Below are positions 11,001 through 23,214 of a stretch of 64,000 nucleotides of DNA, in pieces. The stretch comes from Erythrocercus mccallii (Eukaryota; Chordata; Aves; Passeriformes; Dicruridae). The notes below the pieces were generated by a model. It had not been told where the DNA came from, searched no databases, and saw only the letters and a list, made by a program, of their open reading frames with translations. A program made the position numbers and the translations under genes. The stretch lies in assembly GCA_013397435.1 (NCBI GenBank), contig VZRG01001989.1, positions 62,001 through 126,000 on the forward strand, read 5' to 3'. How positions within the stretch are numbered: the stretch's first letter is position 1; each line of letters opens with the position of its first letter.

Positions 11001-12678
11001 TTCCTACCACTTTTTTTCTGGTGTATATGCAGAATGATAAAATCTCTAGTATGCTTTTTCTGTAAGTATATGCCTATTAGAGTGGCTTTCTTATAGTATT
11101 TAATAACTTATTGTTTTCCAAAACAAAAAAAAGGTGATGAAATGAGGACAAACAGCCTGATGAAAAATGCATGTAATGGTTTTCTAGCAATAGTTTCTCA
11201 ACAGGGCTTTTGTTGGCTAACTATATGATCTGTGTGTCCTTGTACATCCTAGGTTATATATATATGGTTTCTCTGGATGTTCAAAGGTATTAATTAGGAA
11301 AAAAATGCATTATTTGAAGAACTAAGATATTGGGTTTTAGGAATCAGAGGGTTAAAATAATTTCCTGAGTATATATTCAGCCTAGTGTTCTAGAAATTCT
11401 AAAATGTAATTTTGTTTCTTTCTTATTTTATATGTGTTTCTTTATATTTCCCATAAGCTATGACTCTACATAAAAACCCAAACCACTTCCTTTTTTTGTA
11501 CCCTATATGCAAATCAAGTCACATGTTCTGTTTAAGGCAAGGTAAATAATTGCACCCAAAAGTGCAGCTGGAAATAGTGGGTTTAAATTCAAAATGCTTT
11601 GGAGCTGCTGCTGAAATCTTCTTCTTGAAACTGAAGTGCAGTGTAAAGGATTCTGAAAAGAGCCCAACTATAGCTTTTTCATGAAATGCAAGCCTACCAC
11701 AGCTGCATATTTATTTGAGGATGCTGATGGTGCTGCATCTTTTCCACTGACAAAGGAAGGATCACAGTACTTTACTATTGAGATCTCCTCTTCTGGCCTT
11801 TCTTTCCTTTTTCTGTTGTACTCCAAATCACCATCATCATTGTCAGAACATTATCAGTCATGGAGTAGGGTAGGGAGATGGATCTGATAAGAAATTAAAA
11901 AGAATAAGCATGCTCTCAATTCCTCAATTCTAGCTACTGTAAACTAAATTGTTGCTTTACTTGTAATACAGTAAATATTGTAACAATTTTAAGAGCAACC
12001 TATTATTGATAAAATACTGATCACTATCAGGATATGGACTTTGCTTTTCTTCTTAGGCTATTTTCATTTGTTTCTTCTGCACCCTTTTAATGGAATATGT
12101 AGGTCTCTTGAAAGGTAAGGTTGAAAATTGCAAGTCTGGCCTGCATTATGTAACAAATTATTTGAAATGCAGCACTTTTATTTTCTTTATACTAGTAAAG
12201 AAAATCAGTATATTTCATTTAACCAAATTCATTCTTCATTCATTTTCAAGGAGTCAAAGAAATTATGAAGTTTAACAGACTAACTTCACAGCACATCATA
12301 AGCTTGTTACTTTGGAGAACAAACAAATTATTTTTTATAACTTTACAACCCACTTCTTAATGCTTGCAGTTGCATCTACATAGCTTCCAAGCCAAGGGCC
12401 CAGGTCTTACCACTGAAAATTCATGCACGATGGGAAAAAAAAATAAAAGAAACCACAACTCCCCCTCCCTCCACTGAAGACATTCTCTGTTTAAACCATT
12501 CTTACACCATGTTTTCATGTGAACTGCATCATACTGATTTGTCTCTACAATGTGATGTGGGTTTACTAAAGGATTATAGGGCTGACACATGCTTTTCATA
12601 AACTCTGCATGCATGGCTGATTTTGTCTTAATAAATAGTACATCAGTTAATCCCATGTTTGTTTGTTTGTGTCTCCAG
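8010..12678 (+). other. NRCAM: NRCAM last intron, 3' portion
   Basis: AT-rich intron. The short open frames (for example 9774-10152 minus and 11681-11887 plus) show no domain or splice context. No mobile element was recognised. It ends in gtttgtttgtgtctccag before 12679. Confidence 0.75.
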
Positions 12679-12916
12679 CGATGCAGAGGACCATAAACCT
12701 CTAAAAAAAGGAAGCCGGACACCTTCAGACAGAACTGTGAAAAAAGAAGACAGTGATGATAGTTTAGTTGACTATGGAGAAGGTGTAAATGGTCAGTTCA
12801 ATGAGGATGGCTCCTTTATTGGACAATATAGTGGTAAAAAAGAGAAAGAACCTGCAGAAGGAAATGAAAGCTCTGAGGCTCCTTCTCCTGTAAATGCCAT
12901 GAATTCATTTGTGTAA
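12679..12916 (+). CDS. NRCAM: NRCAM last coding exon (ankyrin-binding cytoplasmic tail)
   Basis: After the acceptor gtctccag the exon completes the Ser codon and encodes SDAEDHKPLKKGSRTPSDRT and the following acidic segment, then SFIGQYSGKKEKEPAEG and the terminal NAMNSFV before TAA at 12914-12916. FIGQY is the conserved L1-family ankyrin-G/B binding site whose Tyr phosphorylation releases ankyrin; the final SFV is the PDZ-binding end described for NrCAM. The 238-nt exon length fits the phase-2 intron. The sequence is as expected for the family, with no frameshift or missing motif. Confidence 0.97.
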
Positions 12917-14530
12917 CCACAGAACTTGATCCCCTTGTATCTTCAGTTTGCTTAAAGCACTTGTACATCCTCCTTCTCATACTATGAACACACAGGTAAC
13001 GAAGCACCTCACCACCAGATGTTAATGCTATGAGAATATGCAGGTTAATACCAGTACACGGCATAATGACACAGTAAGTGGTATGTTACTATGAATCAAA
13101 ATAGAAAATTCAAATTTCATTCAAAACTTCATTTTTTAAAAAGAAACTGACACAAACAGTAATATATAATTAACTTGTAATTTTATTTCCTGTTGAAAAT
13201 ACAATATAATGCATGGAAAAAAAAAAGCCCTACACATCTCACAGATAATCTTGTGTACACTATAAAAATATGGTTTGACAATTTGTTATGCAGTCCTCAG
13301 CTGAATCCCTGGATATGAATTCCGTTCTCATTGTCAGAGTGTTATAGTAGTATTATATAGAACTTCAATGTCTTTGTGGACATTGTTGTGAAATTGGTGA
13401 CTTAATGTCTAGCTATCATATGTCTTTTTGCAAGACAGTTAGGAAAAGTATGTACAGTATATAATTGCTAAATGATTTAAGTATGACACTTGCATTTGCT
13501 GATGCTTAATGAGACCCTATTATCTGCTCTTTGCTCCTATTAATTTACAGCCTTTTTAATCTACCAAGTATTACAGCAGTACAGTGTTCTATTTTTACAT
13601 CAAAACACATTTAATTGATTTTTAGGGCATAAAAGATATGCATTGCAATGCATTTTGGAATTTATACAATCACTGAAAGAAAAATTTTAAAAATGACAGA
13701 AAATATTCCAGAAAAGACAGGGCAAAGTACATTCAGTGCCTTTATACAATATGCATTCCGTAATGCGCTGTACTACTAAATCAGTTGATGCAGTAAACTG
13801 TGATTAGCAGACTACTGTCATTGCCAAATAAAGGAAAAAATGTGAAGAGAAAGAAGTGTTATGAAACTGTTGTGCTAAAAATGGAAAATTTAAAATATTT
13901 TAAATTACATAAAGAGTATGATTTTTTCCCCTTTAAAAAAAGCTTTCTACACAGTTACAGCACAACATGTTTTCATGGCCTTAGAATACTTAAAACAAAA
14001 ATGAAAATGAACAAACAAAAATCCCAAAACACAACCAGAGTTAAATTATTTACTAACACAGCAAGGTACAAGCTCTAGTAAAATAAATCATTAAAAACGC
14101 AAACCAGCTGACTCCATCGGTGAGAGCGCATTTCTCTCTGTGTCCCAGCCTGATCAGTATGGCAGCTTTGTAATTATCTCCAGCCTGAAGCAGTGTGGGG
14201 GTTACCACTTGGAACCACAGCATTCCATCTGACAAGTGCTAATACTGTTTATTGGTAAAGGATTACCCTTATCAGTTAAAAATTTTTTTTCTCACATACT
14301 ATATCAATCAAATGTTTACCACCAAATATAAATTTTTATAACAACCTATGGTTGAAGGAATGCTCAGTTTCATTTGCCAATAAATTGGTTATTCATAACT
14401 TGCATCAAGTTTAATTTTAAGTAAGCTTTTTATATGTAGATATTTTGTTGAATTTGTAAATACACTTAAAGCGTAGATGCTATATGCTTCTAGGTGTTAC
14501 AGACAAATAAATCAAGAAAGCTTGTGTTGT
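12917..14530 (+). other. NRCAM: NRCAM 3' UTR (putative extent)
   Basis: AT-rich, T-rich noncoding sequence after the NRCAM stop. The end is inferred from the AATAAA at 14506-14511 and its downstream TGTGTTGT element. Longer forms are possible, since AATAAA motifs also occur near 15035, 17410 and 19366; the last is followed by a GT-rich stretch. Confidence 0.6.
14506..14511 (+). terminator. NRCAM: NRCAM poly(A) signal candidate
   Basis: AATAAA about 1.6 kb after the stop codon, followed 13-25 bases later by cttgtgttgtactgtgg, a GT-rich downstream element. Confidence 0.55.
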
Positions 14531-14587
14531 ACTGTGGAAGAAGTACTATAGCCAATGGTGTGCATGGTATTTTAAAGCATCTACTAA

Positions 14588-14632
14588 ATTTTTTCTTTTC
14601 TTTTTTTCTTTTATCTTTTTTTTTTTTGCTGT
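14588..14632 (+). repeat. polypyrimidine (T/CT) low-complexity tract
   Basis: About 45 bases of T with scattered C, just past the putative NRCAM poly(A) site. It is a simple low-complexity tract with no other recognised content. Confidence 0.7.
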
Positions 14633-14639
14633 GAAAACA

Positions 14640-17600
14640 AAATAGTGATCTGCTCATTTACTGCAAATTCCAACTGAACCATTCAGAGCTTTTGCCAGTG
14701 CACTACATTAGCCCATAGGACACCTTGCAGCTTTCATGTATATATTGTAGGTAAAGCACAACTGAAGCAATCCCAATTGTAACCCAGCTGTAATAAGCTT
14801 CTTATGCACCTTCGAGCTTTCCATTGGCCAGTTTTTTAATGGGAACTGAAATATGAAATGAATTGTATGAACATTGATCACAAAGCACAAAGAGAACATT
14901 TCTTAACAGGATTTGCCAGTGGTTTTGGTAAAAATATTTTACTCTTATTTAATTGTAGATGCTGAATTATCTGTGCATGTGGGGGTAAACATACAGGCTT
15001 ACTTCTGTAATAGTGCAACAGATTTTGTATTAAAAATAAATGTGGTTTTAAAATTTTGCTGTTTGTTCTGTTTACACTAGCAGTAAAAATCATGTTGGAT
15101 TTGTCCTGTAATTAACAATTCAAAGGGGAATAACAGCATGAAAGAACTCTGACAGAAGTTGTTCCCATGATGTTGCAGAACTTCCATTGGTACCACCAAA
15201 TTATTTACAGAAAGTTGCATACCTTCACATGGTACCATTTGAAAAAATGGTAAATTTGTCTGACCATTTCCCATTGAAATCTGCTATTTTCATTTTACTT
15301 CCATGGATGTTTTTATTATTTATTTAGTCATATTACTGCAAAGAAAAGAACTGAAACAGTCACATTCCATACCTGTAAGAGTGAATAAGAGAAAGTAAGA
15401 ACATTGGTTTGAAATTAAGACCCCTCAGATAGGATCCCAAATAAGGATTTTGCATCCTAAAGGAATTGTCTGACATACAAATTTATGGTTATCTGTTTTT
15501 AAATAGTATATGAAGTGAGGAATTTTTAGATATCATCTTCAACAGTACACAAAATCCATTGCTATGCTCTTTTCATATCTTGTCTATTGTATATGTGAAT
15601 GGAAACAGACTGGGCAGGAGGGCAGCTATTCTGCATAGAAGACTGCAGGAGAGCCATGGATTCCAAGAGATGCAGGTGCTTCAGGAGATGTATCCAAAAG
15701 TTGATGTGTGGGCATGATGCTTGAAAGAGGCATCTTATCACTGAATCAGAAGCCATTCTGTCAGCCTTTCCATATGTAATTGGAAACTCCTGGATATATC
15801 AGCTCCTGTCATCTGCACAGACTCAGTTCTGGTACTTCTATCTTCAGATGTCTTCACACTATCTTCAAATGTCAGCTGCCTTGGTTTTTGTACAGGTATC
15901 TGTACAGGTATCTTGATTATTGCAGCAATGTAAATTGTCTGGGAGATATGAAATACAGCTGTTTCTGTTTCAATTAAAGAATATTTATAGAAGAGAGGTC
16001 TGAGTTCCCTAGGCTTAGTTGGGAAGAAGGATTTCATACAATTTTTGGAGACACACATACGTTGTTTGTGCATGTTCCAAAGTGTACTAATACGTATAGT
16101 TGCTACCTTTTCCTTTTACTGATATACTTTGGCTTTTGATTTTATTATCACTGAAGTGATTGTATAAATCCTGAGGTAATTAAAGAGAATACCCCGATGG
16201 TAATTTTTCTTGTAATCTATTCTCACATTGTTCCTAGGAAAATGCAATTTCCTCATGGTTCCATGTAGCAAAGTGGCAAAAAAAATTGGGAACCAAATTC
16301 TCTTTTTATGATGTCTGGTCTATTTAAAACAGAAACCCTAGGAATTATATATGAAGAAATATTATCTACCATATGGAAGTGTCTTCTTTTCTGAAAAAAG
16401 AAAGAACTGGGGAGAAAATCAGAAAGAGAATGAGATTCCAATCATTTCCGAAAACAATTGTCCTTTGCTGTGTTTCTGTCCAATTGCCTCTCTCTGTTTT
16501 CCCTTTTCATTTACCTTAGGAAAGAACATTTCAGATTATTGGCAGAAACAGCATCTGGTTTTGTGGGAAGATGGAAATAACTGAATTTTCCTACTTGTAG
16601 GAATCTACCCGCAAATGATGCCCCTAGAGTGAAAATGAATCCAACTGGCCATCATGTTTTAATCTCTGAAGGGAACTCTGGCTGCTCTTTGTACATGAGA
16701 AGTGGAAACTTCAGACCAAACTGTCAAGATAAATACATGTCAGCAGGTCTATGATAGACAGTAGATGTGATCCGTTGTGATTGTAAGCAAGGAGAAAAAT
16801 GGTGATCCCAGTGTTCTCATGAATTTTGGCAGCAAAAATATACACAAAGTTCCTTACTGTGCTCACATGAAAATGAGCTGGTAAGAAAACTGTGATCATG
16901 TTCAATACCTTCATCTGGGGTTAAAGTTTTCCCTATTGTGAATTTGGCAGCACTGGCTATGTCCCTCTGGGAAAGCTGCACAGGATAAATTTGAAGCCAG
17001 CTGGCAAGTAATAGGTTTGCACATGTTTAAATTTGAGAGAGGCAGAGCAGGAGACAGCTCCTGTCACCTGGACCCAGCCAGCCTTTTGACCTGTTTTGTC
17101 TTGCCCTAAAGTGCTCAACTAAAATAACGTTTAGAAGGTAGTGTGGTTTCCCTGCCAGCTGCAAAAAACCCTATGGCATCATGTCAGAAATCTAAGCCAC
17201 TGCTTAGATTTAATTCTGCCTGGCTTTCTACCACATTTTGAATATAAGTGATGAGGTGGAAACATACCTGCTCCATGCTGTACAAATATGAGTTTCAGAC
17301 CTGAGCTTTCAGACAGGGAAAGGTTAGACAGTCCAATTCTGGTGCCAAACGTTTTAAAAATTACCAAGTCTTGTGCTACATTGAGGAATGAACTACATGT
17401 ACCTTTGACAATAAACTATACTTGATGTGTATCTTCCAGAGGGTACCGCTGTATTTCCCATATCCAGAGACCTCAGAAGAGGGATGCTTTGGCTTTGAGA
17501 CCCAACATCTTACCTGAGAGAGGATAGCAGCCCTCTCCTCTGCCCCATGTTTGCAAAGATCTAAAGGGCTTCACAGGAGTAAGGGACCAAATTATTTTCT

Positions 17601-20600
17601 AAATGGCAGTGCTCAGGGTATATTTCAAGTAGGTGTTCTGCAATATATGTACGGTATTGAAAGAGAGTTATGGTCATGCTGGCATGAATAGTTTGCCTGT
17701 CTGGTGTGGCAAGAAGGTGTAGTGAAAATGAAGCTGTTGGGACAGAGAAAATGCAAGAACAAAAGTATAATATCTGGGGTTTCTTGGAAAGAGTTGAGAA
17801 ACAGCCAGTAGGATCACTGGCCTGAAGGCCAAAGAAGGAAAAACAGACAAATGGCAGAGGCAGCAGGAGCCCTTGCTAATGTGGAGCAGCACAGCCTGCT
17901 GGGTGCAGACCAAACTGTCTGTTGGTCACAAACAGCATAAAATAGATCAATAGGACATCATTCTCCTTCCAGATTTTTTTAAAATTATTATTAATTTAGT
18001 TATTGTTCCAAGAGACTTAAAAAGACTTACCAATCTTAAAAAATTGAAAATTGCCAGGAAATTTGTACGTTTGGCATAGGGGAAGAACTAACCAGCTGGA
18101 CAATCAAACACACAAAGCAGTTGTGTTAATTTCCTTACTTTTTGAAGTAAGCTAAAACTATTTCCTGGAAAGCACCTGCTTTCTGCAGGTATAGGACAAG
18201 ACAATCTGAAGAGATCCTTTTGCCATTTCTTAGGAATTTGACTAGTGGTGTTCCAGTAATACGAGGAAAGTGGGCATTTTCCTACCTGTTGAGATAAGGA
18301 AGATACAAGGGAGCCATACAAACTGTTTGGTAGATGAAGAACCTACACAATGAGGACTCCAAACATGGAATACCATAATTAATGTTTTAAAAGAGATTCT
18401 TCAATAATAAAACGGAAGAGAGAAAAAAATAAAAAGTTAATTGCAATAGTTTCTGGACAAGTCAGAGGACAGATGAATGTAAAAGAATGCTGACATAGGC
18501 AGGAATAGTTTGATTTCCAGTAAGAAGAGGGAATATGGCCTTTGCTAGGCTGTGTGGTGGCCTGTAGGTACAAATACCATATGAAGAAGCACAAGAAAAC
18601 TGGTTAACCTAGCTATAAGTGAATACTATAGCTTTAATTTTCTAGCAGTACACAACCACAATTTTTTGGTATAATTATATAACTTGAACAGTTAGCCAGC
18701 AAGAACTTCTATTTGGCTGAGATTGTTTGTCCTCCCTGTTCTTTTCAGTACGGGTGCTTGGTTCCAAAGTTTTGCTTTAATAAGGAAACAGACTGTGCAG
18801 TTCTACTACAATTAGGCAATGACCATAAACCCTATCAAAAGGGAAACTCATATATTATATTTTTCTAAAACAAACTGATTTATCCTTTTTTACAATGACA
18901 GGCAGATGAGTCTTCAATCACTAGCATTTAAGTAACAATTGGGCACTAGAGGGAAGTTGCAATTGTTGGTGAGCAGAAGCCCAAAGCATCTTAAGTTCAC
19001 ATCCCATGTTAATGAATATAAATGTGTGTGTATCTATATATATAAAGGCACTATAAAATAGTTGTTAAAAAGAATAAGACACGCTTGTTTTGTGTAATAC
19101 TTTAATTCTATTTGTCTATGCAACAATGGCCTTATTCTAATTCAACCATTTGTTATCATGGTTGTAAATTGCAGGGACATTTGGGGCAGAACTGCCAGTA
19201 AACTGGCAAGAACTATGGGACAGGGATGCTTGGTCTGAAGTTTGGCAGATACCCCCATCCCAAAGGCTTTTTCGAGGCAGAATCAGAAGCCAGACAAATG
19301 TCTTGCTAGGCTGTCAGTTCCCAGATATGTTTCTGTAGGTATGTGTGCCTGGCAGCTGTACAATAATAAAGATTTTAAAAATGGTGTTGACCTGGTTGGT
19401 GTGTAGCCAACTAGCTCAGCTTTTGCAATTCATGTGATGCCTACACTGCCACAACGGGTTTGGAAAAGGTGCTGCCTGGTGCTGCTGGACCTGTGCAACT
19501 GGAGGGGACAGGTTCCCATGAGAAGTCCGGGAGTGCAGCCTGGCTGGGCAATTTGTGGGGCAGCAGTTCATCTCACTGCAGTACCATACTTGATCTGTTT
19601 TTGAATTTGTCAGGATTGCCCTTAATCTCTGTGTCAAAGAAGAAAAGCTTAAGGTCTTGACGCATGAGGATGGGAACATCTCGTCAGGCAGCAGATTGCT
19701 CTGTGGCGGGAGCAGGGCTCGGCGCCTGCTCCGTGCCCCTGGCTCTGGCAGTCTTCCGGCCACTCCTGTTAGAGCGTGTCCAGGACGGTGACCACCGTTA
19801 AGTGTTTTGATCAGGATGGGTAACACTCGGCACATTTACAGTGTCGCAGCCCCAGGAGTCCTGCTGCTCTGAAATGAGATAAAGAAACACTGAATTGATT
19901 CATGTTGTCAGACAGCATCATCTTCAGAGGGACTCTGCCTGCGGGAACCAGCTCAGTGTGTCAGGGCCCATTCATCTGAGGAGGACAGGATCTTTGCCCT
20001 TTGGGATTGGCATCACATCATCCTTGTGATGGCAGTGTGGGGTGGAAGGGGGAGGCATCTGCAGGGTGTGCATGGCTTTGTAGCTGGAGACTTGTTGCAC
20101 AGATCGAGGCAGTAGAATAAAATAAGAAAGCCTGAGGTGTTAAGAAAATAACAGAAGTTTTCATAACACTACTATAGAAAAATCATCGTATGTCAGCATC
20201 ATACCAAACATATAGAAGCATGCTGCTTTAGAGATGGGAATGCAGACACAGGTTAATGATTTACAATGAAGAAAATGTAGCAAGTTTTTTCTTTTTGCTG
20301 GTGGTGAGAGCAGAGATGCTGAGAACTGGAACCCAGGACAGATGTTTCAGATGAAGCAGACAGTCTCCACCCTGCCAGAGCCACTGAAGCTGCTTTCATT
20401 TACACCAGCTGAGACTAGTGCTTATGGCATTTCAGGCAGGTCTTCAGGCAGAGCTTTGAATATAATGAATATTTTTTAGTGAGTAACTGTCTAATAGAGT
20501 GTCAGGGTCTCTCCACTAATGACAGCAGCCTCAGCCTCCAGTGGGGATATCAAAGCCACAGCCAGTTTACAAGTTGGAGATAGTAATCTATCAGAACTGT

Positions 20601-23140
20601 GTTTTTTTTTTTTTCTAAATCACATATTTCAGCCTGCAAGTGAAAAACGTTCTACTAAAAATCTTTAAAAAGCAAAACACTTTGATTATGTACTTAATTT
20701 TGGTGAGATTATTGCTCATCATTTGTTCACTAAGAAGTTGTAATAATAAAAATAATGTAACAAGCCCCTTGCAGAAGCATAGTCCATGTTTTTATGAGGT
20801 TTGTTCTCAGGGTGTACATTTTAATTCTCGACATAAAAGGTTGGAGAGAATCACTGAAATACCCCTTTTACTTGTAGATAAAAGTTTCTATTTTAATGGC
20901 TGGAATTGAATGTCCCATGTAAAAATTAAGAGAAGAAACAGGATATATTTCACTATCACTCATAATCTTTTCTGCAGGTTCAGTTCTGGTTTTGGTTGTG
21001 TGTCAGGCTTTTTTTTTAATACATCTAGTAGGATAGGTTTCAAGAGTGATTTACCTTTATTCATCACTGGATGATGAGGTTCAGAGATGTTCAGAGAAAG
21101 ATTATTGTATACCATAAGACTGTCAAAAATCTGATGTGACAATCAGTGCAACCTAGTCCTGCATTTAGCCCTAAACCAAGACACCCTGTAACTCAGATTT
21201 TAATGTCAAAGAAGCTTTCCATATCAGACTTGAATTGATATAAAAATACACAGATACTGAATTTGCAATGTTCAGCTACTTCAAGTGACAAAATAAAAGG
21301 TAATGTATGAAACACATGGATTGCTCTGGTTCAAGACAAATGAAAACCCAGTAAATTATGGGGGGGCTAGGGAGCTGATTTTGTTGAAGATAACATAAAG
21401 TGAAGCACATGGGAGCAGAAATTATAGCCTTGCTAAAAATCTTGGCATTAGTTTATGTCCTGGTCTCACATCAAGAGCTACAATTCTTCCACCCCACACA
21501 CAGCCTTAAGGAGCCAGCTCTGCTCTGGGGCTCTCACCCAGGGCCAAATCCTACCACCATCCCAGAGAGGAAGTTATGGGGGAGAAAGGTCACTAAAGGA
21601 AGGCTAATCCTTGAAGCATATTTGATTTTCCACTCCTTCAAAGTGCTAGATGAACATCTCACACAGTAACCAGGCATGCACTGGAAGTAGTTCCTGCAAA
21701 CAGGGTGGCTGTGGCCACTTGGTTTAACTTTGTCTTAACAAACATTTTGTTATGTATTTCGAATTTAACTCTATGAAGAGCTGACACATCTGGAGTTATT
21801 TATACAAAAAACAGGGAAAGGAATAGAGAGTAAACCAAGGCTTTGTGCATCTTTAATTCAGGCCAGCAAATAAAAATAGACCAGTGTGTTACCACGTAGA
21901 AGATCAAAGACACCTGAAGATGCCCACCTCAGTTGGCAAGATCACCCCTTTTCCTTACACAGGGCAACGGGGGGAGACTTGCCCTGCACAGAGATGAACA
22001 TTTACCAAGATTAGGAGAGACCAGCCTACCCAATGTCATGAGGCTCCTCATCATGGGAGTGGCTCTGAGCCACTTCTGCACACTCAAAGAAGGTGTGCAA
22101 AAAGCATTATTTCCAAAGAATAAGTTAAGGTGTTTCCTTTGCCAGTATAGGAAGAGCCTGCCTGGTCAGAGAAAAAGGGGAAACCAGCATTACCCCGTGT
22201 TCAGATCTTTCTGAGCCGTGTGATGTTGGTGCTGCAGTCAAGCTGTCACCACAGCAAACATCCACTAACCCTGCTTCAGGGCAAAACTAGAGACAGAGCA
22301 GGACTTGGAGGTATGTTCCTGAACCCCTCCTAAATTACTCTGCCTGGAATTACTGATCACAAGTGAACTGTGCTAATGCCAAAACAGGGTATCATGGCTG
22401 CTGAAGACGGGCACGCTTTAGTGTGGAGAGCCTTGTGTCATTCTCAGATTTCTTTTGTCTTGCATAGTGGTTGATAAGATAGCTGTCATAAGGTAGCCAA
22501 AATAAGCTGTGAGTTATGTAAAATCAAGTGTCTACTGTGCTTTTTTGTTAATTCACATTGTTATGTGTAGTAAGTGCAGTAGCTGTGGATAGGATAGCCA
22601 AACTAAGTACTGAAAATGAATCCCTGAAAATACTGTGAATAGACCACCCATTAGTGCTCCTTACTGATCTCGTGATAAACAGGATATTTTTACTGTATGT
22701 TACACTGTTGTGCTCTTACCTTGCATGCTGGTCAACAGAACACTTGGAACTATTCTGTTGACTTTTGGCTTTTTTGTTCTGATAGAGACACTAGAGACAC
22801 ATATAAAGGAGCAGGAATTTAGACATCAGCATGGATTTCCTAAGCACATTAACTTTACAGTAGATCTTCACCTCCAAAAAACCCTTTTGAAATGAATACA
22901 CATACACACATACAACTTTGTTGTACAAAACAAAATAGCATTTGTCCTCACTGCATAAAGCCCTCAGAGAGCTAAATTCTGAGATAGCTTGTGTCATGCA
23001 AAATGAGTATATTCCTGAGATGCTGCAGGTTGGTGACTGTGAATCATAGTGCTGCTCAGCAGATCTGTAAGTCTCTCCATGTTTCATTGCTCCTAACAGC
23101 AGTAAGTAACAAACTAAAAATGCATTGGTGCAACTCTTCT
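14640..23140. other. intergenic or extended-UTR sequence, no gene recognised
   Basis: AT-rich sequence with only short open frames and no recognisable conserved domain. It contains a decayed coding-like stretch on the minus strand (15610-16073, separate entry), a short TA/TG microsatellite near 19024-19045, and a mildly GC-richer block at 19440-19850. No LINE or LTR was recognised by eye. Confidence 0.6.
15610..16073 (-). pseudogene. coding-like minus-strand remnant, unidentified
   Basis: On the minus strand, 16073 to 15738 is an open frame of 111 codons with a charged, protein-like C-terminal half (QKPRQLTFEDSVKTSEDRST, then SFQLHMERLTEW). It ends at a TGA, and a +1 shift there opens another plausible stretch (DKMPLSSIMPTHQLLDTSPE) that stops at a TAG near 15636. 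Frame-to-frame continuation of this kind suggests a decayed coding sequence or retrocopy. I do not recognise the parent gene, and chance is possible. Confidence 0.25.
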
Positions 23141-23151
23141 AAAACTGAATG

Positions 23152-23210
23152 TCTTTGGGTTTAACCCCAGCTGGCAACTAAGTACCACACAGCCACTCAC
23201 TCCAAATGGT
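23152..23210 (+). mobile_element. degenerate bird ERV LTR-like fragment
   Basis: The segment TGGGTTTAACCCCAGCTGGC followed by aactaagtaccacacagccactcactcc resembles a recurrent stretch in bird endogenous-retrovirus repeats. Only about 60 bases are recognisable and no boundaries or target duplication are visible. This is a recollection-based call. Confidence 0.35.
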
Positions 23211-23214
23211 TTGC

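Noticed and set aside
15896..15920. Short tandem duplication tacaggtatctg
   Set aside because: Only two copies of about 12 bases; too small to mean anything.
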